A stretch of DNA of 64,000 nt from assembly GCF_022012435.1 (NCBI RefSeq), contig NZ_JAKLUA010000001.1:1240001-1304000 (forward strand). Reading direction: 5' to 3'. The translations under genes and the position numbers were made by a program. This stretch comes from Bradyrhizobium zhengyangense. GTDB taxonomy: Bacteria > Pseudomonadota > Alphaproteobacteria > Rhizobiales > Xanthobacteraceae. The notes under the pieces are model-generated. The model saw only the letters and a list, made by a program, of their open reading frames with translations. It had not been told where the DNA came from and made no database searches. This document shows, in pieces, positions 28,177 through 36,423 of this stretch; the stretch's first letter is position 1; each line of letters starts with the position of its first letter.

Positions 28177-28623
28177 TCACCCCTTCGCGGCCGCTTCGAC
28201 CGGCTTGGCGCGCGGCAGCACCAGCGTCAGCAGGCGCAACAGCTTGATCGCCTGCACTTCGTGCGGGTGCACGTCTTCGTCCGCCGCCGCGACACGCTCC
28301 GACAGCTCGATGAGATGGGACGACAGCGGCAAGTCCGAGACCGGACGCAGTGTGTCGATCACGACATTGGCAAAGTCAGGCTCCTCGAGCCGCGCAGCGA
28401 GCTCGTCGAACATGGAGGACAGGCGGTCATCGCTGATATGCGGCGCCAGACCGCGTTCCCTGATGAAGCGGATCACCTCGTCGCGCTCGACCGGAGAGAC
28501 GCGGCGATCGGCGACGGCAACCAGCGCGCCTGATATCACCAGCGCCGCCGCAGCCTGCTCGTTGAAGCGAGATGGCTCGGTGATCTCGAGTTCGATGGGA
28601 TTGGAATAGTTGGCGTCAGACAT
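28177..28623 (-). CDS. TerB-like tellurite-resistance family protein
   Basis: 148-residue mostly helical protein matching the TerB/COG3793 style: residues about 20-145 include QAAAALVISGALVAVADRRVSPVERDEVIRFI and VHPHEVQAIKLLRLLTLVL. TerB-like domains bind divalent metals and often go with TerC. It heads the operon TerB-like - small membrane - TerC - YqhA. RBS AAAGGGAGC precedes the ATG at 28623. Confidence 0.85.
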   Translation of the reverse strand: MSDANYSNPIELEITEPSRFNEQAAAALVISGALVAVADRRVSPVERDEVIRFIRERGLAPHISDDRLSSMFDELAARLEEPDFANVVIDTLRPVSDLPLSSHLIELSERVAAADEDVHPHEVQAIKLLRLLTLVLPRAKPVEAAAKG

Positions 28624-28978
28624 CGTTGCTCCCTTTGCTTGCGAAATGGCCGCACGGAGCTGCAATGGGGACGATCGGGTCGGAGAGAGCTCAAGAAGGC
28701 CCGACAATCGGCCGATCCATCGCATTCGCGCGGGACAGGTCATCCGACATCGCGAGGTTTTGCTGAGATGGTCAGCGTCCTCGCCAGAGGGGCCCGGATT
28801 CTTGTTCGCTTGAGAGATAAAGATGGGTGGGCCGTAATCAAGGCGACACGACTGCGACCAGCCGCCGCAGCGGGGTTCGGTTCCCGTCGTCATTGCGAGC
28901 GCAGCGAAGCAATCCAGGCTGCCACCGTGGAAGGACTTGGATTGCTTCGCTACGCTCGCAATGACGGAGAAAGTTGAT
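28624..28978. other. Intergenic region, 355 bp, with a palindromic repeat
   Basis: Between the TerB-like and NTF2-like genes. I see no protein-coding gene in it: the open frames that cross it do not look like real protein. It holds one copy of the palindromic repeat (28888-28966). No sigma-factor site was recognised. Confidence 0.7.
28888..28966. repeat. Palindromic intergenic repeat, copy 2
   Basis: Same element as at 11178-11257: CGTCATTGCGAGCGCAGCGAAGC... and its complement ending CGCTCGCAATGACG, with a centre GCTGCCACCGTGGAAGGACT. Differences from copy 1 are few. Such hairpins occur repeatedly in Bradyrhizobium-type genomes. Confidence 0.92.
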
Positions 28979-29359
28979 CTACCCCACCCGCTCCACGAGA
29001 TGCGCGCGCGATGGTGACGGATCGAACCGGTCGCCGAAATACTGCGTTTCGTGCGCCACCAATCCGTCGCGGAATTCCATGATGCTGACGACGTAGGACG
29101 GCACACCGTCATAGGTCAACACGAATTCGCTGACCCAGAGATCGCCGCCGCCGATGATCCGCCGCACCGTGAAGCGCTTCTTGTTCGGCTGCACGAAACG
29201 GCTCTCCTGAATGTTCCGGCGGCCGCGGATGCGCTCGCCGGACTGCGGATAGTCGAGCACGGCATCCTCGCGATAGATGTCGTGCTCTGCCTCGAAATCG
29301 TTTGCATCCGAAGCATCCCAATGGCGCTGCAGCGCCGCGCGCAGGGCCAGGTCATCCAT
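28979..29359 (-). CDS. NTF2/SnoaL-like protein
   Basis: 126-residue protein of the nuclear-transport-factor-2 fold. Motifs: ALQRHWDASDANDFEAEHDIYREDAVLDYPQSGERIRGR and VSIMEFRDGLVAHETQYFGD. This fold often binds small molecules or acts as polyketide cyclase, but no function can be assigned. Starts MDDLALRAALQ. No partner in an obvious operon. Confidence 0.85.
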   Translation of the reverse strand: MDDLALRAALQRHWDASDANDFEAEHDIYREDAVLDYPQSGERIRGRRNIQESRFVQPNKKRFTVRRIIGGGDLWVSEFVLTYDGVPSYVVSIMEFRDGLVAHETQYFGDRFDPSPSRAHLVERVG

Positions 29360-29543
29360 CGCTACCTCCCGCCTTGTCGTTTCCGGTCTTTAAATCAGCG
29401 TGCCGTCGGCCGGCGGCAAGACCATCTAGCAAAGTCTAACAACGCCTAACGCGCCAAAGCCACGATCTGGATGCAGATTGACACTGCCTCGATCCGGAAT
29501 CCGCCCGGTCGCAGCGCCGCGCAGGCCAAGCCGGGGAACAGAA

Positions 29544-31295
29544 ATGGTACGCTTGCTGTCCGTCAATGTCGGCCTGCCGCGCGATGTCGCCTGGCAAGGC
29601 AGGATCGTCCATACCGGCATTTGGAAGTATCCCATCGAAGGGCGGCGCAGGGTGCGGCAGCTCAACATCGACGGCGATGGCCAGGGCGATACAGCGGGTC
29701 ACGGGGGCGAACAGCGTGCCGTGTACGTCTATCAGGACGAGTCCTATCGTTACTGGCAAAGACATCTGGGGCGCGCGAACCTTGTCCCCGGTCAATTCGG
29801 CGAGAACTTCACGGTCGAAGGCCTGGCCGATAGCGAGGTCTGCATCGGAGATCGTTACAGGATCGGCTCTGCCCTGTTTGAAGTCACGCAGCCGCGCGTC
29901 ACCTGCTACCGGCTCGGCATTCGCATGGAAGAACCGGATATGGCTGCGCTGCTGGTCAAGCACGGCCGGCCTGGCTTCTATTTTCGCGTGATCGACGAAG
30001 GTGACGTCGGGGCCGGCGACGAGATCATTCAGGTCGCGCGTGGACCTCAAAGCATGAGCGTGTCCGAGATCAACGCGCTGCTTTACCTGCCTCCTCACCC
30101 GCGTGACCGTCTCGAACGCGCGCTGAAGATCCCGGCGCTGAGCCGTGGCTGGCGTCGTTCCTTCGAGGCCCTGCTTGGCCAGAATGCGACAGCCGGCAAT
30201 GCCGGGCTCGGCCCGGCGGCGAGCCCGCCCCCCGCATGGCGCGGATTCCGGCCATTTCGCGTCGTGCGCAAGATCGTCGAAACCAACGACGTGACGTCGT
30301 TGGTCCTCGAACCTGCGGATGGACATGCCGGCGCTGCCGGCCTGCCCGGTCAGTTCATCATCGTCAGGCTCGGGACTTCCGACACGACGGCGATGACCCG
30401 CAGCTATTCACTGTCGAGCCGCGCCGATGCGGCGTCCTACCGCCTCAGCATCAAACGGGAGCCGCACGGCATCGCCAGCACATACGTCGCCGACCAGCTC
30501 CGGCCCGGCGACGTCGTGCAACTCGGTGCGCCCCGCGGCAGCTTTACGCTGCGACGGGACACGCGGCCCGTCGTCCTGCTCAGCGCCGGCATTGGCGTGA
30601 CGCCGGTGCTCGCCATGCTTCACGCGCTCGCAGCAGAAGCATCGCCGCGAGACGTCTGGTGGCTGCACGGCACCCGCAACGGCCGCGAGCACGCCTTCGC
30701 GACCGAGGTGCGCGAACTCCTGACCAGGCTTCCCCACCATCACAGCCATGTCTGCTACAGCAGGCCCGATCCCGGCGATCGGCTGGAGATGGATTTCGAC
30801 AGCGTCGGACATCTAGATGCTGCCCTGCTCCGGCAGCTCGATTTGCCGCAAGACGCCGACTTCTATCTGTGCGGACCCGGCCCCTTCATGAGCGACCTCA
30901 CCTCGGGGCTCCGCGCGGGGGGCGTCGCGCCCGATCGTATCCACACCGAGTTGTTCGGCGCCGGACCGTCGCTGACGCCCGGCATCGCAACGTCGACAAA
31001 AAGGACACTCCCGCATGTCCCGGCGGGACCGCCGGGCGCCGGGCCCATGGTGTCCTTTGCTCGCAGTGGCCTCAATCTTCGCTGGGGACCGTCCTATGCC
31101 AGCCTGCTCGAGCTGGCCGAGGCCTGCGACATCCCCGTGCGCTGGTCATGCCGGACGGGAGTTTGCCACAACTGCGAGAGCGGCCTCATTGCCGGTGACG
31201 TCAGCTATGCGCCCGATCCGCTCGACGCACCAGCGGACGGAAATGTTCTGATCTGCTGCGCCCAGCCACACAGCGACATCGTGATCGATCTTTAA
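29544..31295 (+). CDS. MOSC - flavin reductase - 2Fe-2S ferredoxin fusion
   Basis: 583-residue protein with an N-terminal MOSC domain (about 1-180: GIWKYPIEGRRRVRQLNIDGDGQGD, HGGEQRAVYVY, GQFGENFTVEGL, CYRLGIRME), then a YiiM-like helical part, a ferredoxin-NADP reductase FAD domain (about 235-345, MTRSYSLSSRAD) and NAD domain (345-470), and a C-terminal plant-type 2Fe-2S domain (about 490-583) with Cys ligands in SCRTGVCHNCESG and a later CCA. MOSC proteins in molybdenum enzymes carry sulfur or reduce N-hydroxylated compounds; a fused reductase could feed electrons to it. The start is the ATG at 29544. The redoxin gene follows after 16 bp. Confidence 0.9.
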   Translation: MVRLLSVNVGLPRDVAWQGRIVHTGIWKYPIEGRRRVRQLNIDGDGQGDTAGHGGEQRAVYVYQDESYRYWQRHLGRANLVPGQFGENFTVEGLADSEVCIGDRYRIGSALFEVTQPRVTCYRLGIRMEEPDMAALLVKHGRPGFYFRVIDEGDVGAGDEIIQVARGPQSMSVSEINALLYLPPHPRDRLERALKIPALSRGWRRSFEALLGQNATAGNAGLGPAASPPPAWRGFRPFRVVRKIVETNDVTSLVLEPADGHAGAAGLPGQFIIVRLGTSDTTAMTRSYSLSSRADAASYRLSIKREPHGIASTYVADQLRPGDVVQLGAPRGSFTLRRDTRPVVLLSAGIGVTPVLAMLHALAAEASPRDVWWLHGTRNGREHAFATEVRELLTRLPHHHSHVCYSRPDPGDRLEMDFDSVGHLDAALLRQLDLPQDADFYLCGPGPFMSDLTSGLRAGGVAPDRIHTELFGAGPSLTPGIATSTKRTLPHVPAGPPGAGPMVSFARSGLNLRWGPSYASLLELAEACDIPVRWSCRTGVCHNCESGLIAGDVSYAPDPLDAPADGNVLICCAQPHSDIVIDL

Positions 31296-31311
31296 GACAC
31301 AGGAGAGCCTC

Positions 31312-31902
31312 ATGCGACCCGACATGATGCCAGGAGCGACCTTCCCGGACTACGAACTCAGCGACCACACCGGCAAGCACCGCAGGCTCTCGGAGCTGCA
31401 GGGCATCGATCCCATGATTGTCGTGCTCGGCCGCGGCGGCTTCTGTCCGAAGGACCGTCGCCAGACCGAAGGTCTGCTGCAGCTCCATCGCGAGATGGAG
31501 GTCGGCTATTGCCGGCTCGTCACCATCACCACCGATACCATCATCCAGACCAACGAATATCGAACCGGCGCCGGAGCCCACTGGCCTTTCCTGTCCGATC
31601 CCAGGCGGATCGTGCAGAAGGATCTCGACATCGCCGAATACACTGATCCCGTCCACAATCCGATGATTCCGCATGTCATCGTGCTGGCGCCCGGCTTGCG
31701 CATTCACAAGATTTACAACGGCTACTGGTTCTTCGGTCGCCCGACCGTCGAAGAGCTTCGCGCGGATCTCCGAGCCGTCAGCATGAGCTGCCGTCCGGAT
31801 TGGGACATCACTGCGCCCGGATTCAAGGCGCAATGGGATCAGGGCCACAAGGAGCATTTTTATCCCTACGGCAAGACTTACGCCGAAACGCTCGGCGAAT
31901 AG
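31312..31902 (+). CDS. Peroxiredoxin/AhpC-TSA-like redoxin
   Basis: 196-residue thioredoxin-fold protein. N-terminal MPGATFPDYELSDHTGKHRRLSEL is typical of AhpC/TSA family proteins; the peroxidatic-like Cys lies in GRGGFCPKDRRQTEGLL, though the usual PxxxTxxC context is changed. C-terminal HVIVLAPGLRIHKIYNGYWFFGRP completes the fold. Together with the upstream MOSC-reductase fusion (16 bp gap) it may form a redox module. Peroxidase activity is not shown by sequence. Confidence 0.78.
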   Translation: MRPDMMPGATFPDYELSDHTGKHRRLSELQGIDPMIVVLGRGGFCPKDRRQTEGLLQLHREMEVGYCRLVTITTDTIIQTNEYRTGAGAHWPFLSDPRRIVQKDLDIAEYTDPVHNPMIPHVIVLAPGLRIHKIYNGYWFFGRPTVEELRADLRAVSMSCRPDWDITAPGFKAQWDQGHKEHFYPYGKTYAETLGE

Positions 31903-32009
31903 GGCTGAAGTGCAGGCGATTGCCGATCTGGCCCGATGAAATCGCTGAAACCGGCCGTTTATGACAGGCCGGATTCCGGCTATCTCCGTATCAAGAACGG
32001 AGACACGCC

Positions 32010-32638
32010 ATGTACATCCCCCCGGCTTTCAGGGACGACGACATCGAGAGCATCCGCGCAACCATTCGCGCAGCCCGCCTCGCGAGCCTCGTGACGGCGA
32101 CCACGGAGGGTCCGGTCGCGACACCGTTGCCGCTTTTCCTCGACGAGAACGAAGGCGAGCGCGGCGCGCTGTATGGGCATGTCGCGAAAGCCAATCCGCA
32201 ATGGAAGCTGCCGCCGATCGGCGATGCGCTCGCGATCTTCTCAGGCCCCGATGCTATGTGACGCCGTCCTGGTACGCGACCAAGCAGGAGACCGAAAAGG
32301 TCGTACCGACCTGGAACTACATCGCCGTGCATGCCTACGGCCCGGTGGAATTTTTCCAGGAGCCGGAGCGCTTGCTCGAGGTCGTGACGCGGCTGACAAG
32401 CAAGCACGAAGGCGCGCGCGCAGAGCCTTGGGCGGTCAGTGACGCGCCTGCCGACTTCATCGCCGCGCAGCTGCGCGGGATTGTCGGAGTGCGCATCCCC
32501 GTGGCGCGGTTCGAAGGCAAGCGCAAGATGAGCCAGAACCGGCCGGAGGCCGATCGCATCGGTGTCGCGCAGGGCCTCGCGGCGAGCGACAACGCCGGTG
32601 ATCGCGAGGTCGCAGGCCTGATCCCGCTGTCGGATTGA
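32010..32638 (+). pseudogene. PaiB-like FMN-binding regulator, frameshifted
   Basis: The first 82 codons read as PaiB (MYIPPAFRDDDIESIRATIR, ATPLPLFLDENEG, GHVAKANPQWKL) and end at a TGA at 32260. The rest of the family sequence continues in the next frame: YVTPSWYATKQ, VPTWNYIAVHAYG, KRKMSQNRPEADR, so one base is missing near 32255 (GATGCTATGTGACG should read GATGC-TATGTGACG with one extra base). Restored length would be about 209 residues, normal for PaiB. Either a real pseudogene or a sequencing error. Confidence 0.88.
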
Positions 32639-32655
32639 CGATCGACAGCGCCGCT

Positions 32656-33882
32656 TTACTGATCGCGGTGCCTTTGCGCGTATTCCGCGCCCCAGCCGAG
32701 GCCGAGCGTCACTGAGATGAGCGAGCCGAGCAGCACGCCGAATTTCGCCGCATCCAGCATTCTCTCATCGGTGAACGCGAGCATGGCGATGAAGATCGAC
32801 ATGGTGAAGCCAATGCCGGCCAAAAGCCCGATGAGGCAGACGCCGGGCCACGTCACACCTGGCGCGAGTCGGCATCCACCTGCCCGCACCGCAAGCCAGG
32901 CCGCACCAATCACGCCGATGGGTTTTCCCGCGCACAGCGCGAGCCCGATACCGAGCGCCACGAATTCCGCTCCGTCAGCAAATTTGGCGTTTCTGAGGTC
33001 GATACCGGCGTTGGCCAGCGCGAACAGCGGCATGATGGCGTAGGCCACCCAGGGATGCAGTGCCGTCTCGACGCGGATGACAGGTGGCACGACCTCGGGC
33101 GCCGCCGAGCGAACCGGCGTGATCAAGCCGAGCACAACACCTGCGAGTGTCGGATGGAGGCCGGCCATGAGGAATCCCGCCCAGACAATCACGCCCGGCA
33201 GGATATAGGCAATCGCGGAGTCGAAGCCGAGCCGTTGAAGCCCGAGCGCCAGGAGCACGCCGAGTGCTGCGACTAGAAAGCCGCTGGAATCGAGTCCGCT
33301 CGTGTAAAACAGTGCGATGATGAGAACCGCGATGATGTCATCGATAATGGCCAGGGCCAGCAAAAACACTCTGATGCCGGCGGGAATCGATCGCCCCAAC
33401 AGTGCGAGCACGCCGACCGCAAAGGCGATATCCGTCGCAGTTGGGATCGCCCAGCCTTGGCCGCGACCCGCGACGGTGTTCAAGCTCAAATAGATCAGCG
33501 CGGGGACGACCACACCGCCAACGGCCGCCACCACCGGCACTGCGGCCTGATCAAACCGGCTCAGCGCCCCCTCGTGGAGTTCGCGGCGGATTTCCATGCC
33601 GACGACGAGGAAGAAGATCGTCATCAATGCATCGTTGATCCAGAAATGCAGGGATTTGACGAAGACGAACCCACCGAAGTGAAATGAGATCGGCAGGTTC
33701 CAGACCTCATGATACGAATGAGCGAAGGGTGAGTTCGCCCACAGCAGTGCGGAAGCCGTGACAACCAGTAGCATGACGCCGCTGACGGCCTCGACATGCA
33801 CGAACTGCTGGAGCGCCAAGAACGCTCGCTCAACGAAAAACGGTGAGTTGGGCAGGTGCCTGCCGGGCAGCTGATCGTTCAT
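32656..33882 (-). CDS. nhaA: NhaA Na+/H+ antiporter
   Basis: 408-residue antiporter of the NhaA family, exporting Na+ in exchange for H+ across the inner membrane. The ion-binding segment is present as [18 protein letters not shown] and [16 protein letters not shown] with the paired Asp residues. About 12 helices and typical length. The ATG at 33882 ([11 protein letters not shown]) is used. It converges with the PaiB-like pseudogene, 17 bp away. Confidence 0.95.
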   Translation of the reverse strand: MNDQLPGRHLPNSPFFVERAFLALQQFVHVEAVSGVMLLVVTASALLWANSPFAHSYHEVWNLPISFHFGGFVFVKSLHFWINDALMTIFFLVVGMEIRRELHEGALSRFDQAAVPVVAAVGGVVVPALIYLSLNTVAGRGQGWAIPTATDIAFAVGVLALLGRSIPAGIRVFLLALAIIDDIIAVLIIALFYTSGLDSSGFLVAALGVLLALGLQRLGFDSAIAYILPGVIVWAGFLMAGLHPTLAGVVLGLITPVRSAAPEVVPPVIRVETALHPWVAYAIMPLFALANAGIDLRNAKFADGAEFVALGIGLALCAGKPIGVIGAAWLAVRAGGCRLAPGVTWPGVCLIGLLAGIGFTMSIFIAMLAFTDERMLDAAKFGVLLGSLISVTLGLGWGAEYAQRHRDQ

Positions 33883-34020
33883 GGGCACACGCATCCTGCG
33901 TGGCGGCCCGACCATCGCTTGACCTGTCACCGCGACATGCAGTGAGCACCCACGGCTCTTCTACACGGCGCGAGCGTTAAGACAACCCACTCCGCGCGAG
34001 CCTGCGTCGAGCAAGAGGCA

Positions 34021-34046
34021 GGAACCGCGACGAGCTGAGGATGGTT
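34021..34046 (+). promoter_or_regulatory. Candidate EcfG-type promoter (GGAAC-N17-GGTT)
   Basis: GGAAC at 34021-34025 is followed after 17 bases by GGTT at 34043-34046. The published consensus for EcfG promoters in Bradyrhizobium is GGAAC-N16/17-CGTT, so the -35 matches fully and the -10 three of four. It lies upstream of the broken ORF and the YbdK gene. Confidence 0.4.
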
Positions 34047-34171
34047 GATGCACCTTCATGACACTTTGCCGCACGGGAACCGCATGTGCCGCTGGATCGC
34101 ACACAGGGCCGAGACCACCTCGTTCGAGCCTCACGTTACCGAGTACGAGCATTCGCTGATGGCACAGAGCG

Positions 34172-34492
34172 ATGAGAATCTGCGCGACCTCTGCCGTCAT
34201 CTGAGCTCGGCTGCGCTTCACCAGCGCTATCGCCAATGGACGCGAGCTCTATGCGTTTCGCATCGCCGTCAACGATGTCGCCAACACACTCTATTTCCGC
34301 GAGGTTGGCGACCAGGTCATTGTCGTGTCAGAGCCGTTCGACAAGGAAACGGACCGGACGGAAGTGCCAGCGAACCACGCGCTGATCGCGCGCGCATTCG
34401 AAGCTGCGAAAATTGTTCCGTTCGACCTTGCAATTTCCAGTGGCTCCGAGGCGGAACCGGCCCCCGTCCGACGGATTATCGCCCGCAGGTAG
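34172..34492 (+). pseudogene. Short ORF broken by an early TGA
   Basis: From 34205 to TAG at 34490-34492 there is a coherent protein-like sequence (RELYAFRIAVNDVANTLYFR, VVSEPFDKETDRTEVPANHA, ALIARAFEAAKIVPFDLAIS) with normal third-position GC. No ATG or GTG starts it in this frame. The only upstream ATG in frame is 34172, but TGA at 34202-34204 interrupts after ten codons. So this may be a nonsense-mutated gene, a gene with a non-standard start such as CTG at 34211, or a chance ORF. Function unknown. Confidence 0.4.
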
Positions 34493-34512
34493 TACCGTCG
34501 CCGGGTGGCACA

Positions 34513-35748
34513 ATGACAATTGCTTTGGACGTTTTGAAATTGCTGCGTCTCGAATCCTCCGACGACCGACAGCATCTCGTCATTCGCTCCGCTGGCGGCC
34601 GCGGCAAGGCGGCCGACTATTCCTTCGGAATCGAGGAGGAGTATTTCCTCGCCGATCGTCATACCCTCGAGGTCGCGATCCAGACTCCGAACGAGCTGTT
34701 CGAATCGGCGAACTGGTCGACCGGCGGCCAGGCCATGCGCGAGATGTTGCAGTCCCAGCTCGAGGTGGCCACCAATGTTCACGTCGATGTCAATGACGCA
34801 CGGGAAGAGCTGAGGTTCCTGCGCCGCGAGGTCGGCAACGTCGCCGCGCAATACGGCTTTGTCATCATGGCCTGCGGCACGCACCCCACGGCGGTCTGGC
34901 GCATGTCGCAGCCGAGCCCGAAGCCACGCTACGAGGAGATGATCGAGGATCTGCGCAGCATCGGCCACCGCAACATGATGTGCGGCATGCACGTGCATGT
35001 TCAACTGCCGGATCCCGAGAAGCGTATGGCGGTGTTGCGGGCGATGCTGCCGCATCTGCCGCTGTTCATCGCGCTCGCGGCATCCTCGCCGTTCTGGAAT
35101 TCGCACAAGACGGGACTGAAGGGCTATCGGCTCGCGGCCTATTCCGAGCTTCCACGCACCGGACTGCCCGAGCTGTTCGAGAGCAAGCGCGAATACGACG
35201 ACTATGTCGGCGCATTGCAGCGCTCCGGCGTGATCCCCGACGAGAGCCACATCTGGTGGGCGATGCGGCCGTCGATGAAGCATCCGACACTGGAGCTTCG
35301 CGCGCCCGACACCTGCACCTTCGTCGACGACGCCGTCGCCATTGCCTCGCTGTATCGCTGCCTGACGCGCCAGCTCTATCTGCGGCCCCATCTGTCGAAG
35401 CAGGTTACTGCGGTCGAACGCGCGATTGCGGTCGAGAACAAATGGCGCGCCCAGCGCTACGGCACTGATTGCATCTTTGCATCCAAGGACGGTCCGGTGA
35501 CGATCTCGGAAATGCTCTCCCGAATCATCGATGACACCATTGAGGACGCCGACGCGTTAGGCTGCGCCGCCGAGATCGAGCATTGCCGCACCATTGTGGA
35601 CCGCGGCAGCTCGGCTGAATTCCAGCTTCGCGCCTATCGCGACAACGGCGACGACATCGCAGCCGTGTCACGATGGATCGCTCAATCGACGATCTCAGGA
35701 GCGAGCGCGCCGATCATGCACAGTACCCAGGCGCCCCATAGCGCTTGA
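34513..35748 (+). CDS. YbdK-type carboxylate-amine ligase
   Basis: 411-residue ATP-grasp-related ligase of the glutamate-cysteine ligase family 2 (YbdK). The start region YSFGIEEEYFLADRHTLEV has the catalytic Glu cluster; MCGMHVHVQLPD and HPTLELRAPDTCTFVDDAVAIA are also family motifs. YbdK has weak glutamate-cysteine ligase activity, but the physiological substrate is unknown. Starts at ATG 34513, 20 bp after the stop of the short ORF. An EcfG-like promoter lies about 470 bp upstream. Confidence 0.9.
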   Translation: MTIALDVLKLLRLESSDDRQHLVIRSAGGRGKAADYSFGIEEEYFLADRHTLEVAIQTPNELFESANWSTGGQAMREMLQSQLEVATNVHVDVNDAREELRFLRREVGNVAAQYGFVIMACGTHPTAVWRMSQPSPKPRYEEMIEDLRSIGHRNMMCGMHVHVQLPDPEKRMAVLRAMLPHLPLFIALAASSPFWNSHKTGLKGYRLAAYSELPRTGLPELFESKREYDDYVGALQRSGVIPDESHIWWAMRPSMKHPTLELRAPDTCTFVDDAVAIASLYRCLTRQLYLRPHLSKQVTAVERAIAVENKWRAQRYGTDCIFASKDGPVTISEMLSRIIDDTIEDADALGCAAEIEHCRTIVDRGSSAEFQLRAYRDNGDDIAAVSRWIAQSTISGASAPIMHSTQAPHSA

Positions 35749-35761
35749 GGCGTCCTTCGCC

Positions 35762-36070
35762 TCACGCCCGCGCCACCGAGCGAGGTCGGAACACGGACTC
35801 GACAGTTGGAGCCTGCGCAGCCGCCAGCTTTCGTGCCGACCTGCGCCGCGGAATGAAGAAGCTGCTCACGACGATCGGCTCGAAATCGCCGAGTGCGGTC
35901 CGCTCCTTCACCAGCAGACTCATGACCGAGCGCATCTTGATGACCTCCTGCGCCACGAAGCTGCAATCCTCATCGCGGTTGATCTGCTCGTGCATGATCG
36001 CCTCAGCCTCGCGCATGCTGACGCGGAGCGCTCTGATGGTTCTGCGAATGTCGTTGATGCGGTTGTCCAT
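35762..36070 (-). CDS. 102-aa conserved small protein behind a LexA-type box
   Basis: 102-residue protein: the first 70 residues are helical (MDNRINDIRRTIRALRVSMR, AEAIMHEQINRDEDCSF, VIKMRSVMSLLVKERTALGD), then SSFFIPRRRSARK and a basic tail. The ATG at 36070 has GGAGG 5 bases upstream. No domain with known function is recognised; a helical hairpin or DNA/ribosome-binding role is only a guess. A candidate LexA box lies 29 bp upstream. Small, single-gene unit; the neighbour on its 3' side is YbdK, convergent. Confidence 0.75.
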   Translation of the reverse strand: MDNRINDIRRTIRALRVSMREAEAIMHEQINRDEDCSFVAQEVIKMRSVMSLLVKERTALGDFEPIVVSSFFIPRRRSARKLAAAQAPTVESVFRPRSVARA

Positions 36071-36423
36071 GGCTGCCTCCATCTCGGTCGCAGCATAAGA
36101 ACAAAACATGAACAAAATGTCAATCACCGCCCCGACTAATTGCGGTGTCACGCGCGATCCGTCGACGGCGCCACTGCACGTGCACTGAGACGCTTGCTGA
36201 CAAATTAGACAAGTCACGCCGCCGTCCGGGAATCGCGACGTCCTCGCGCAGCGCTGTGCGATCGACGTCAGCAGCCGATCTAACCTCCCGTGCAGCCAAC
36301 GGATTTTTTCCTGGCCCGTTCGCCGCACGGCGGCGCCGGGCGCGCTCGCTGCTCCGCAAATCAACTGGCCCAAAATTCGCAATGACATTGCAAGCTTGGC
36401 AACGGCGCAGAGCGGAGAACGTC
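36071..36423. other. Intergenic region, 353 bp, between divergent genes
   Basis: Lies between the 102-aa gene (minus) and the cupin gene (plus). Apart from the LexA-type box, I see no gene or other clear signal. Longer open frames crossing it lack sensible protein character. Confidence 0.6.
36099..36113 (-). promoter_or_regulatory. Candidate LexA (SOS) box, GAAC-N7-GAAC
   Basis: GAACAAAACATGAAC on the plus strand, i.e. GTTC-N7-GTTC on the minus strand. This is the direct-repeat LexA operator known from alphaproteobacteria, with an AT-rich spacer. It ends 29 bp upstream of the ATG of the 102-aa gene, a usual operator position. Confidence 0.65.

Noticed and set aside
34506..34520. Sigma-54 promoter before ybdK (TGGCAC ... 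TTGC)
   Set aside because: The spacing between TGGCAC and TTGC is 8 bases, not the 5 required.
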